From contig CP136065.1 of assembly GCA_032622095.1 (NCBI GenBank), positions 211,090,151 through 211,154,150 on the forward strand: 64,000 bases of DNA. Reading direction: 5' to 3'. The DNA comes from Siphonodentalium dalli (Eukaryota > Mollusca > Scaphopoda > Gadilida > Siphonodentaliidae). This document shows, piece after piece, positions 35,601-49,000 of this stretch; position 1 is the first letter of the stretch, and each line of letters opens with the position of its first letter. The notes under the pieces were generated by a model, which saw only the letters and a program-made list of their open reading frames with translations, did no database searches and was not told where the DNA came from. A program made the position numbers and the translations under genes.

Positions 35601-38600
35601 ATCTTCTTCGGCAGAATTTAGAAGTTGTTGCTAAAGTTGCTGAGATAATCCCGGCCGATGTGTTTAAGTGGTTGGTAAGTAACTGAGATAATCCCGGCCG
35701 ATGTGTTCAAGTGGTTGGTAAGTAACTGAGATAATACCGGCCGATGTGTTTAAGTGTTGGTAAGTAACTGAGATAATACCGGCCGATGTGTTTAAGTGGT
35801 TGGTAAGTAACTGAGATAATACCGGCCGATGTGTTTAAGTGGTTGGTAAGTAACTGAGATAATCCTGGCCGATGTGTTTAAGTGGTTGGTAAGTAACTGA
35901 GATAATCCCGGCCGATGTGTTCAAGTGGTTGGTAAGTAACTGAGATAATCCCGGCCGATGTGTTCAAGTGGTTGGTAAGCAACTGAGATAATCCTGGCTG
36001 ATGTGTTTAAGTTGTTGCTAAAGTTGCTGAGATAATCCCGGCTGATGTGTTCAAGTGGTTGGTAAGTAAAAGCAAATGTTATTTTGAGATTATCCCAGTC
36101 AGGAGGTTTTCTCTCATTATTTGTTTAGATGTATATTCAGCAATGTTTTGTATTGTTTTTGGTTCTAATTAAGAAAATTCAAATTAGTGGGTTTTTTTCT
36201 GAATAATATGCTTGTACATGGGGTTATTTCCCATGCGCATCAGAGAAAAACAGTGTGACTGGATCCAAAATCATCCGCATGATTTACTGTGCACCTACAA
36301 AATCGAAGAGCTGTATTTATAATGGCGTGTTATAAAATGCATTATAAAAATCACATGAAATAGATATCAGTTATTGGCCTATATCTATACCTCTCACCTA
36401 GTATTCATATGGTATATATTATCAGATGCCTGTGGTTAGAGCACTGATGATCCACATTGGATATATAGACAATAGTTAACTGTTCTGAGAAGCATACAGT
36501 TGTTCTCCTCGATTGAGTTGTGGAGGATTATTGCGAGGCACTAGCCAAGAGAAAATAATCATCACACCTCATAATAGGAGAAAACCTGTACGCTACTCAG
36601 AACAGTTAACTGTTGAGTTTATTGTATTTTCTATACCAGTTTGTTGCAACCCAGACCACAATGAAACACACTGTTAGACCTAATATGTTCTTAAAGCTAC
36701 AGCATCACCAGCTACAGTAATGCCCTAAGTAATCGACCTCTTAACCACAGCAGAATTATGGGTAACTTTTCATGATTTAGTCGGAAATATGGCTTGTTGC
36801 CATTCATCGGAAAGCTCTCCCCTAGAGCTTTCCGATGAATGGCAACAAGCCATATTTCCGACTAAATCCTGAAAAGTTACCCATAATTCTGCTGTGGTTA
36901 AGAGGTCGATTACTTAGAGCATTACTGTATTTCTGTGCAAGGGTACCGAATGATGCACAAATTGATGTCATGATGCAGTGCTGAGAATAGGATAACATCT
37001 TGAGAGTAGCATAACACGTTCATTCTGGGAGTGGGGATATTATTTATATTATGACATAAAAAGTTTATTAAAATATAATAAGATGGATGTCTGATCAACT
37101 GGCCTGAGCTACTGTTTCTCATATTTATTTTATTTTATTATAGTATGAACCTTTTCAAGAGTTGCTGCAAATTTATCTGAATCTCGAAGGATTTATAATA
37201 AATGGAGGCACCACTCGGACATTGACGATAAGTTCAGAAATTGAGTGTCGGAAGCTACACTGTGCTCTTCGGGATTTAGCCTCCTTTCTACAGGGACTCG
37301 GGAGGCTATCACATTATTTTATTGGAGAGAAATTCATGGAAAGATTCCCTGACGGAAATCTTCTCACAGAGAGGTTTGTATCAGTTACACTGAATTATAA
37401 TTTTAAAAATTGAATTCGAAATAATTTATAGCTTTTGGAGATAAAATAGTTAGAAAGTTTGTGGTTTTTTAAATGTTTTACTGCCCTGCTGACTTATTAG
37501 TTGATATGTTTTTCATATCCCTGACTATTTAACCTTTCTTGCCGCGAGCTGCACTGATGCATGATTAAAGACCCTGTGCCAATGCATTCTCTTATATATG
37601 TGAGTCTCCCATAGGGAGCCTCACATATATAAGAGAATGCACTGGCTTCCAAGGTCAAGGTAAATATTGTTAGACCATTGTATTCTCTTATATATGCGAG
37701 GCTCCCTATGGGAGACTCGCATATATAATAGAATTCATTGGCACAGGGTTTTCACAAAATTTCAGGTAGCTCCAGTCATGGAAGGGTTAATAAATTGTCT
37801 CTTCGATTTGATCTACATATAGAAAAATTGAAATTTAAAAAAATTTGAGAAAGAAAGATCCATCATAATTATAACAGTTAATGCCTTAAAAGTGGCAAGG
37901 AGTGATCTAAATTAATGTTAATTATTACAGGTTGGTTATTATAGCAACATACTGCACTAAACTGAAGCTCTATGAGGTGTTATCAGATGCCAACTCTGTA
38001 CTTCAAGGTGACTTCATAGAGGTGTGAGTAAGGCTGTTTTTACTTGTTTGTTATTCATATACAGGTCCTATTTAAAGATTCATTCTTAACTCTTTCACTG
38101 CCGATCGCGACTTGAGTCGAATTACCCATACACTGCCAATCGCGACTTGAGTCGAATCTGGACACATTCGTCCCGTAACATCAATCCATGAGGAGTGACT
38201 CTATATTATTCTGTGAAAATAGTGTACGTGATGTAATAAATTTTGTAACGAGAAACTACCGGTTTATTTTCTTTTTTAAATTTCGGGTTGTTGGCCATCT
38301 TGTTTTGTGTTTAAGTGGTCGCGGTTACGTGATCCTCCTGGTATGTTTTCCATTCCATAGAGACCAATACCTACCTGCATACCAAGTTTCAGGAATATAC
38401 CTCTGCATATAAAAGTCATTGAGAAATACCCACTAATATATGTATGTGGCAAAAAAATACAAATTATTTTCGGTTCTCAATACTAATACCAACTTACATA
38501 CCATATTTGGTCAAAATATCTCTGCAGATACAAAAGTTATTGAGAAATAATGAATTTTTCTTATATTTTGGTTTGGCGGCCATCTTGTTTTGTGCTCACG

Positions 38601-40020
38601 TGGTGACGGTCATGTGACCATGGCAGACTGGGAAGTGTTTTAAATTCGCAAGTCCAAAACCTAACTGTGCACCAAGTTTCACGAACATACCTTTACAGAT
38701 ACAAAAGTTATCGAGAAATACCCAATGTATTTAGCAGCAATATACAGGTACGGCACTAACATTTTCTTATATTTCGGGATGGCGGCCATCGTGTTTTGTG
38801 GTTACATGATCGTGGTCACGGGACACTGGCGGACTAAAACATATTTTCTATTCCCAATACTGATACATAATTACATACTAACTTTCGTGAAAATATCTCT
38901 AAAATACAAAAGTTATTTAAGAAGAACAGAAATGTTCTTATATTTTGGGGTGGCGGCCATCTTGTTTGCAGTCACGTGACCATAGCCACGTGACTGTGTT
39001 GGACTGGGGCATATTTTCAATTTCCCAGACCAATACCTACACGCATACCAAGTTTAATGATAATAGCCCTGCAGATACGAAAGTTATTGAAAAATACCCA
39101 ATCCATATTAATAGCAGGAATATGCTATGTATACATGTATATAGAATCCCTGGCTGTGGCATATCTGTCTGTGGTGCTGCATGGCAGTGAAAGAGTTAAA
39201 GGCACGTGCGGCCTTAATTGTCGAAAATATTCATATTTGTTCCAAACACCGTAAACAGAAAAACAGTAAAAACGCATACAGTTCCGTTCATATATACCAT
39301 GACCATCGCGTAAACAGCATGTTATCACAAAGACCTACTATATTTTACCTAAGCAAGAGCCTGATTGTGTTACAGAAGACAGCACAATGCTACTGGCTAA
39401 TCACACACAAATGGCACAAACGCTCTTTATTAGTTCCATATCAGGTATTCACCAACAAAGAACGCTCTTTATGTTTACCATCATAATATAAACAAACACC
39501 AGAAAAGTAACTTTTTACGCTTTTGTTTACATAACAATGGTCAAACATATGACCATAACATACTGTTTATGCGATATTTCTTATTTGTATACGGACAAAG
39601 TCTATCTACATTTTGATGTTCTTTCTGTTTGTGGCGGTTTTTGACGTGTGGAGATATTTTCACAGGATACCCACCGCCAAGGCCAACCGTGTCTTTAAGG
39701 GCAGAATGGGCTGTCAATACAATACAATGATGAAATCACCTGTCCTCTTAAAGGGAGACTGTACCTAAATCCGGCCATTTATGGGGACATCTCCTACAGT
39801 ACTCTACAGAAAATATCCAATAAAAGAATTAAAATGAATCAAGAATGAGAGTTAAAGGCCCACTTAACTTTCGAGTATCTGATTATTTTTTTATAGTGAC
39901 TTGATATACGGTTTTAATAACAATCTATGCCATAAAATATGATTAAAATACTATAATTCATCACTATTTGAAACATCTGTGTCTCAGAAGATGCCCACAG
40001 AGAAATAGAAAAATGAAGAC

Positions 40021-40054
<34 letters not shown>

Positions 40055-43000
40055 TTGCATCCAGAATGCAAAAGAATTCAAACTTTTTCAATGAAAGGGG
40101 AAGAACTCTATCTTTAATATATAGAGTTATTCCACTGCATTGAAAATAATACTGATTTTTACTTCAATCTTGATGACAAAATGCATTGGCAACTCAACAA
40201 AAAACAAGTAGTCCACAGTTTTTTACACCGGATAAGTTGATAATACAATGTTTTGGAGCTTCCTCTTTCAAATGGTATATAATATGGCATATATTTTATA
40301 TAAAGTGATCTGGGGGATCGAAAATTAAGTGGGCCTTTAAATACACTAACATATACAAAGAACCACGTATAACAACCTGATAATTATAAAGCCATTTATT
40401 CATTTTCATTATAATTACCATGTTGTTTGCCATCGTTCATAGAGTAAATCAGTGTATTTTGCACTCGCCCCTGACTCACATTCATTCATTTCCTGCATAT
40501 GTACTGTTGAGTATAATAGGAGATGACTTATACAATAGCTGGATTTAGGTAGTCTCCATTTAATTCCATATATATTAAATATTTGTCATGTCACTCTAAA
40601 TGAACAATGCTCACAGTGTCTGTAAAATGAGAGCTCCAATTAATTCAACAAGTTATTAAATATATCAAGATTTCGCCATAATGTTTCCAGGAATCTGGCT
40701 CATTTTCACTGTTCTATTTTAGAGTTGATCTTGTTGACTATGGCAATAAAATTGGTAGGCGCTCAGGCCACAAAAAGTTAACTTTGCGTTCTCAGGCCCA
40801 CATTCCGAAACTAGCAACTAACTTTTTGTGGATATCTGTTCGGAGAAACAATAGCCGTAGTCAACTGAGGTGGAATGCTTCGTTAGTGGGTGCCCCAGAA
40901 ATAAAATATTGAATTAAAAACCACGCGTTCGGATGTTTTTTAAATGCCCATTTTAAAAAAACAGGACATATTATGTTATTGGTCTGTCCATCTGTTGGTC
41001 CATCTAAGCCGTTTTGGCCAGAGAAATTGACTTTGCGTGGTCTTATAGTTTTAACCCTTTGAGTGCCAGGTCCGATTTTTGTATCAACCCATATACCCTG
41101 AGCCAATGCATTCTCTTATATATGCGAGTCGACCATAGGTCGCCTCGCATATATAAGAGAATGCATTGGTTTAACAATTTTTTTTTTTTTTTTTACAATT
41201 TTAATATATTTTATTATATTCTTTAACAGACTTATTGTGTAGGTTTAGGGCCGATAATATCGGCCCCTGGCACTCAAAGGGTTAAGGTATTAATATTTGT
41301 GGTATATAATTTTTAACATGTGTTTTTCAGACACGCCCAGACCTAAGGTATTAATATTTGTGGTATATAATTTTTAACATCTGTTTTTCAGACACGCCCA
41401 GACCTTAGTGGTATATAATTTTTAACATGTGTTTTTCAGACACGCCCAGACCTTAGCAACTTTGAAAGCTTACACCCATTGGTTCTTACAATTCCACACT
41501 GAATCTCAGAAAGCTAATCAGGGCAAAAACCAAGTCCAAACTATGATTCTCTCGATACTGGATGCAATAATTCCACTGTTTACTAAACAGGTGAGTTTTA
41601 TTCGTTATTCATTAGTGAAGCAATTGAGTTAACAATGAGATGAGTACACCATGTCTATTCTATTCTTGTCGAACTGTAGATATTATTTTTATTATATGCC
41701 ACTTATTAATGTTCAAAGTTGCTAAATTAACTCTTATTTAATTAAATATAACTCTAAATTAAAGCAGCGATGTATATAATGTATCTAATTTACGTCCATG
41801 ATAAAAGAGCATGTGTTTACAAACAGGAAAGAGCACGGGACTAAAGTTGAAATTGACATTTAGAATTATCAATTGATCAAGTGGCATCATAAATTTTTGG
41901 CCGCTTTTGGTTGGCTAGTGGACAGTGTTCACGCACTGATCACTCAGTCTATCTTCATGGCATGTGTGTTCCTGGTTGTTGTTAGTTTCAAGTCCGCAAC
42001 CTACAGTGAAATATCGGAACCTACAGTGAAGTAACAAAATGCGATTTCACTGTAGCTCCAAAGAGATAGATACGATGTTCCACGTTAGTTATTTTCCGCT
42101 ATTTAATAGGCAAGCATATAATAAAATAGACTTATTTATTGTTTGTAGACTCCCGAAAAAATAGTGCAATCAGCTTCCCATCTCCTGTTGTCGTTGACGA
42201 CCACTCTACGTCCTGCATTTTTCATGAATCATCAAACATTCCAGACATTCTATAGTCAGGTTGCCATGGGAACAATGGATGGACTCTGCAGTGAGGTAAT
42301 TTAACAATATTCAAAAGTCAATTATATGACCAAGGTTTAATGGTTCCTACATGCAGCACTTAGACATGTCATGGACAAGCCCTATAGCGGGGTTTCTGCT
42401 ATAGCGGCAGGGGATCACTTTTTGGGCCCCATTCCCCCAGCCAATTTTCCCCCTTCTGTCACATACCACAGGACATATTCCATATGTATACAGGTATAAA
42501 GATGTTTACTTCTCAATTTTGTTGGGACAGTACTAAGAAATTTAAATAGTTGACAACTTTATTTGATTTCTAGCGAGAATACACACTCGGAACGATCTAA
42601 CACAAACTGAGGAAGTGATCAAATCCGACATCGCTAGAACACATGCATTGGAGTCCGCTGGTTACGTTGTTGCGGTTAGGTTACGAAAAATGACCGCCGA
42701 TAATTTAATCATGTTATATTCCGGTACGTTATGCATCCGAACTTTCTGCCGAGTCTTGAATAGTGGTCGTTTAACTTCAACAGGCGTGTTTCCGTATACA
42801 GCAATTAATTTTTATCTAATAAATTTTCTATGTTTTAAAGTTATTGCGGTTGATAGCATAGTAACTTAGGTAGAAAATGGATGCAAAACAATCAGCAAAT
42901 CTACTCTCTGTTTCTTCTATTGGCCGATACAACAAAAGTAGGTCCACTAGTGTTTCCACGACATGGAAAACATTGACTGCATTTTCCCCTCGGCGGATAC

Positions 43001-46000
43001 AGGACCCGTTCCCCAAAACCTAGCGGAAAGCCTGCCTATAGAATTGTCCTATTATTATTTAGGAGATAATTGTACTCTGTTTCATTAGATATTCAGAGAT
43101 TCAAGCATGAAAACATTTGTAAACTCACCAGCAGATGAATTCCCCAAATATCCAATGAAATAGGGTAGTATGTTTATCTCCATTCAATCCACAAAAAGAT
43201 TTTAAAGAAATTCACGAAAAGCATTTTATCGCATAACATGCTATGAAGTGAGATATAAATTTACTGATGATTAAATCTCTGGGTATGTTCCGTGAAATTA
43301 CTTGGACAAGGCTCCAAATAAGTGGTCCGACATGGACAATTGTCAGACGCCAAATTAAAATTTTTATATGTTTGGAAAATTTATGGAACAAGTTTTTCCT
43401 CCCGCTCGAGTTATAAAATACTACTTCCTGCGTTCCATACAGTCATATGTTCGTAATGATAGGCCTACCCTTGCAAGGTACTAGTAACGGCGCCGGGATC
43501 AGAGCAAGTGAAGATTTCTATAAACCTTAGAATTGAGCATGAAATTGGCAAACATGTTTGATGTTGAGGCCAAGGTGGGCAGATTTGCATTATTTATAGT
43601 AAAAAAAGTGACAATTGAGAAGAAGAACATAATTGGGGGATAACACATCATTATTAGTTTCACTTGGCATCATTTCGGGTGATAAAAAAGACATGTCAGG
43701 CCTCATTTTGAAATGTCAGACCATGTCTGTTTGGTGCCTGACAAAATGTCAGACAGTCAAATAAAAATAATTTTAAGGTTTGTACTTGGAGCAGTGCCTG
43801 AACAACTTCCTATTAATCGTATTTATAGTAAAGAACTTTCCGGTTAACCCGATTATGTGACTCCTTGTTGCGCTGCGAAGTATTTGATGCCCATTTTGAA
43901 CATTTTCAATCGCAGCATGCTCTAATTAAAAATTTTGCACACTCAGCAGGCGATGCTGATGAATGGAAAACTAATGTTAGCAACTCAATCGGAATGGATG
44001 TTTTATTCAAAATGAATTGCAATTATGAACCCTCTGCTCCATACAATCTAGGAACAAATATATGTCCAATGAAATCTACATCATAAATTACGATATGTGC
44101 AGTCTGTCATGATTGCAGGTCTTATTCCTAACTTTAGATTTTATGTGTACCCATACCATAGTATGGTACACATAGTGTCGATGTCCGGATTGACCACTCG
44201 TCGTTTGTCCATCTGTCTGTCCTTCTGTCTGTCCTTCTGTCCGTAGACACTTTACGTATAATGCAATAACTCAAACATTTTCTATCCGATCAGAACCAAA
44301 TTTTGTATATGGGTTGCTCAGGCCAAAATACAGATCGAGTTCAAATATGGGTTTGATCCGAGTTTTTTTAAACAGAGTTATGGCCCTTTTTCGACTTAGA
44401 ATTCACACATTCTGCCATAACTCAAACATTTTTTTATCTGATTGGAACCAAATTTGGTATATGAGTTTCTCAGCCCAACATACAGATCGAGTTCGAATAT
44501 GGGTTTGATCTGATTTTTTTTAATGGAGTTATTGCCCTTTGACATAGAATTCACACATACTCCGATAAATCAACCATTTTTCATCTGATAGGAACCAAAT
44601 TTGGTATTTGAGTTTCTCAACTCAAAATACAGATCGAGTTTGAATATGGGTTAGATCCAATTTGTTATACCAGAGTTATGGCCATTTTTCAACTAAGAGA
44701 ACAGATTTGATAATAACCCAAGTAGCTTACTATTAATTACAGTAATACAAGCTTAATTTAACTGCAATGGAGAGAACAGCGATAATGTTGTCTTATTGAT
44801 TTAGAGTTATTTTTAGCCACATATATAACACATAGCAGTGAAGCTGTAACCCATTCATGATTCAGTGGACTCTCCCATTCAGCATTTAGTTCTAAAAGTT
44901 TTAATTGGAATAGCCTATTGTTCATTTGTATGGATGTTCTCATTATAGTTTTCAATTAATCATTCTTCTATTATATCTCCAGGTTTCTCCTCATTCACTT
45001 GCATGGATTTCTGTAGTTAAAAAATAACACTTCTCAACATTCCTGACACTTTCATCTGATATGTCTCATTTTATATTGGTTTATTTTGACACACTCTTTG
45101 CCCCTATTGATTGATTAATTTATTTTTATTTTTATGTGTACCCATACCATAGTATGGTACACATATTGTCGATGTCCGGATTGACCACTCATCGTCCGTC
45201 CGGTAGACACTTTACACATGGTGTGATAACACAAAAAAAAAATTATTCGATCGCAACCAAATTTGGTATGTGAGTTTCTCAGCCCAAAATACAGATAGAA
45301 TTCGAATATGGGTTTGATCCGAGTTATGGGCGTATTAAAAAAAAAAACTTGTTCTAATCTTTGAAGATTAACATTGAATGTTATGGATTTTAGATTCCTA
45401 GCTGAAAATAGCCAATCACTATCGCCAAGGTATGGGTTAAACATCTGCCGATCGTGATCGGCCTCTCATTCCATAGTGTGCTAATGTGCCCATCCGACCC
45501 AGTTATTTTTGCTTCAATGAAAGGTTAAAATGAAGGTTACTCGCATGGTTTTTAAAATACTTTGACCTAAGACATGGGGGAAATTGATTTTGCATGGTCT
45601 TACTATGTCTTGATTGATTTAGAAGAGATAATCTTTTGTTGAATCATGTGTTCATGCTTGAATATCTGGTGAGATTGAGATTTTTCGGACGTAAAAGTTA
45701 ATTTCCATAGCAAGTTGCGACTATTTTGTAATTACATACCAAAAAATAGCAATAAGGCAAAAAAAAAAAAAATTTGGTTTTCAGGCCCCGCCGCATTGAA
45801 TAAAAAGGGCCGCATTAGGCCTTTTTATTGCAATGCCTGATGTTATGACAAAAAACTTACGAAAAAATAAATTTGAAATTTTTTATTTATTTTTATTTTT
45901 ATCAACATGTCCATAGCAGATATTTGTTGAATATTAGTGTGCATTGAGCTCTAACATGTAATGTGTTAAAAAGTGACTTGCAGGCTTACACCATGAAGTA

Positions 46001-49000
46001 GATGACTACAATTAAGAAAATGATTAGCTGATCCTCATGCTCTTCTTACAATTAGTCATTGTGAACAACTTACACTAATTGTAACTTTATACAATTGAAA
46101 GGCACAGGACTAAATTCCGGATCACATATTAGAATGGGGGGGTATCAGTTTTTAGACAACAATAACGGTAGTTAATGTCAGGGGCATTATATATTGTTAG
46201 GTAATCCCAGTCATACACTGGTAGTACAATGTCATTTTTATATAAGACTAAATGAGTTTATATGCATAACAGTTCCCTCTACCTTTCTGGTTATTACTAG
46301 ACAGAGGAAGGTATCTTTTTCCATGCTTACTATGCGCAGAAAAATAAAATAAAATAAAAATAAAACTCTCCCTCCCTCATTGATTTGAAAAAAAGATTGC
46401 CCGAGAACCAAAACACTTTTGTTGTTCATGAGGAGGTCTTATGTTCTTCTATTTTGCTGAAATAATTGAGTTCTTGCTTTTGTATATCATAATATATTTT
46501 AAATGAATCTCTCAAATGAAAGATCATATCTGAGTTTTCACCGTAACCTTACCAGTAGAATATCTTTTAACATTGGCACAACTGTCATGATCACATGTCA
46601 TTAACAAAAATCATGAACATTTTCACATCTATTTTTACAGGCACAGTTGCTTGTGTACAGGTCACTGTCTCACTACCTCCTACTTCCGTGGACCAATCTC
46701 TCCGATTCGGAGCAGTCCTGGGCCACCAGAGCTGCTCACCATAAACAATTTGTACAGCAAGTCTCCAAGCATTTCTTCGATTTCAAGAGCGCACAAAATC
46801 TGTCAACAGATAGAAACACTCAAAATCAAGGTAATTATAACCATTTATCATTTATGGATACCCCCGCAACGAAGTTAGGGGGGGGTATACTGGAGTCAGC
46901 TTGTCCGTCCGTCCGTCGTCCGTCCGTGGACACAAATTTGTCCAGAGTTTTCATTTTTTTGTGGATCAATTTCCGTGAAACTTGACACAGACATCAACCA
47001 CCATGGGAACCTGTGCACCTGCGATTATGACGTCTGTCAGACTTTTTTTGTTGGAGTTATCCCCACTTTTTCGACTTAGAAACTTTTCGCAACATGTATA
47101 ATTTTGTCCGGGCTTTTATTCCTACATTTATAGGATTTTTTTTGTAACTTGGTACAGATATTTAGTACCATGGGAACCTGTGCACCTGCGATTATGACGT
47201 CTGTCCAACATTTTTTGGTCGAGTTATCCCCCTTTTTTTTACTTAGAAATGTTTTTTGCAACATGCCTAATTTTGTCCGAGCTTTTATTCCTACATTTTT
47301 ATGTCAATGTTTTTTAATTTTGGCACTGATATTTAGTACCATGGGAACCTGTGCACCTGCGATTATTATGTCTGTCTGACTTTTTTTTGTTGAGTTATTC
47401 CCCTTTTTCGACTTAGAACATTTTTGCAACATGCATAATTTTGTCCGAGCTTTTATTCCTACATTTTTTGGTCAATAGGTTTAAGATTAGGGTTAGGGTT
47501 AGGGTTGTGCACCTGCAATGGGAACTGTTATTTTATTATTTTAACTAAATGTTTACTGACATGTGAAACATCTTAGTATTTTTAAAACACGTGGGGGGGG
47601 GGGGGGGGGGGGGTATCCTTATTGGGACAGTCACACCTCTAGTTTAAAAATTAGTTAATTCCCCAGTCATTCATATGTAGAGTTGTTAAACTTATTATCT
47701 GAGCATCCCTACAAATGAATGGAAATCTGGTCAGTTTTTCTGGTCAGTGATATGAATTTCCATGTCATTCTTTTTCATTCTTACAACTAATTTTATAATG
47801 AACCAAAGCCGGACGCTTTGGGTCGTATATAGACTATATCTGATTTTGTGACGTCACCAATTATTTATCTAATACAACACTGCTGTTTTGAATTTTTGTG
47901 AGCACTTTTGTCGCGCAGTAGATTGGTGGGTTATATCATTAATGTCGTAATCCGAAAATAAATGTGTTCGTCTTTCAATGGCCGGCGTTCCAAAATGAGG
48001 GGAGTTACTATCAGAATTATGCACATTGAAGTTCATTCGTAGCCGTGGTTTGCATTTTATTGAGAACATAATTAGAACATATTATGGACTGTCAAATATT
48101 TGCAATGGAGTGGCCTAAAATATAAATGTCGCATGCAATGGGAAAATCTCAATCACTCTGGCTGGGCTGGGGACAATACTGGAATCGAAATAGAAATTTG
48201 TGATGCAAGCAAATGTTAATATATCGCGTTTAAATTATCCTAATATTACATAGTACATACGTGAATCTGATAATCCTCAGATATCCTTCTATTTTCATGA
48301 ATCAACAAGAAACACATATTTATGAACAAAGCAGAAGATACATTAAGGTTATCGCAAATTCGGTTGATGGTGCATGAAAGCTACACGATGACGTTGCTCG
48401 TCTAATTTCGTTGAAATCGACATGATGACATTTTATGAATGAACATGATGAAATTGAAAAGCATCTTCGTATAGTACACATCTCAATCGGATTGCGCACA
48501 CAGCGTCAATTATATAATGGTTAATTTCAGTAAAATAATCCCCTCTAGACAACAACCAACAGTCTTGACTTTTGAATACTTTCAGTTTGATGTTGGTAGT
48601 TTATATTCTATAATAATTTGTTCAAAAGGAATGGCTTTTAAAAGTTTTTTATTTAGGTTTTAAGTCTGAGTCGGTGAGCTTGTAGTCTGTTTGCATTGTG
48701 AATCTCTGATTTCTCACATGCCTTGATGTATGACATGACTGACCTAATTTAAACACGAAATTGCTATAGAACCCACTCTGTCGATGAACCCTTGTGCATG
48801 TCTGGAGTGTATTATATCATAATCACACCACGATATAAGGCCCAAGTTAATCTTATTTGATGGGAATACGCATCTATGAAGTTATTTTATAGGATTAAAA
48901 AGACACAGATATATCCTAGCTTATGCATGTGTTTTAGTTGTGGTTTGTTAATTACGCTAGTATATGGTCATATTATGACAATTAGCATGCATCGTACATT

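Larger units (their letters stand above)
39748..40563. mobile_element. TTAA-flanked element, TTAAAGGGAGACT type
   Basis: Left TTAAAGGGAGACTGTACCTA, right GGTAGTCTCCATTTAA, TTAA at both tips. It is interrupted by a second TTAA element at 39852-40341. Confidence 0.7.

Noticed and set aside
35640-36069. Repeated small exons of XPO6
   Set aside because: No acceptor precedes copies 2-10, the spacer is only a few bases, and readthrough gives a stop; these are not extra exons.
40022-40051. Functional G-quadruplex site
   Set aside because: It is a single homopolymer run inside a MITE; length and structure cannot be trusted from assembly alone.
47484-47506. Telomere end
   Set aside because: Only three to four TTAGGG units inside an interspersed repeat.
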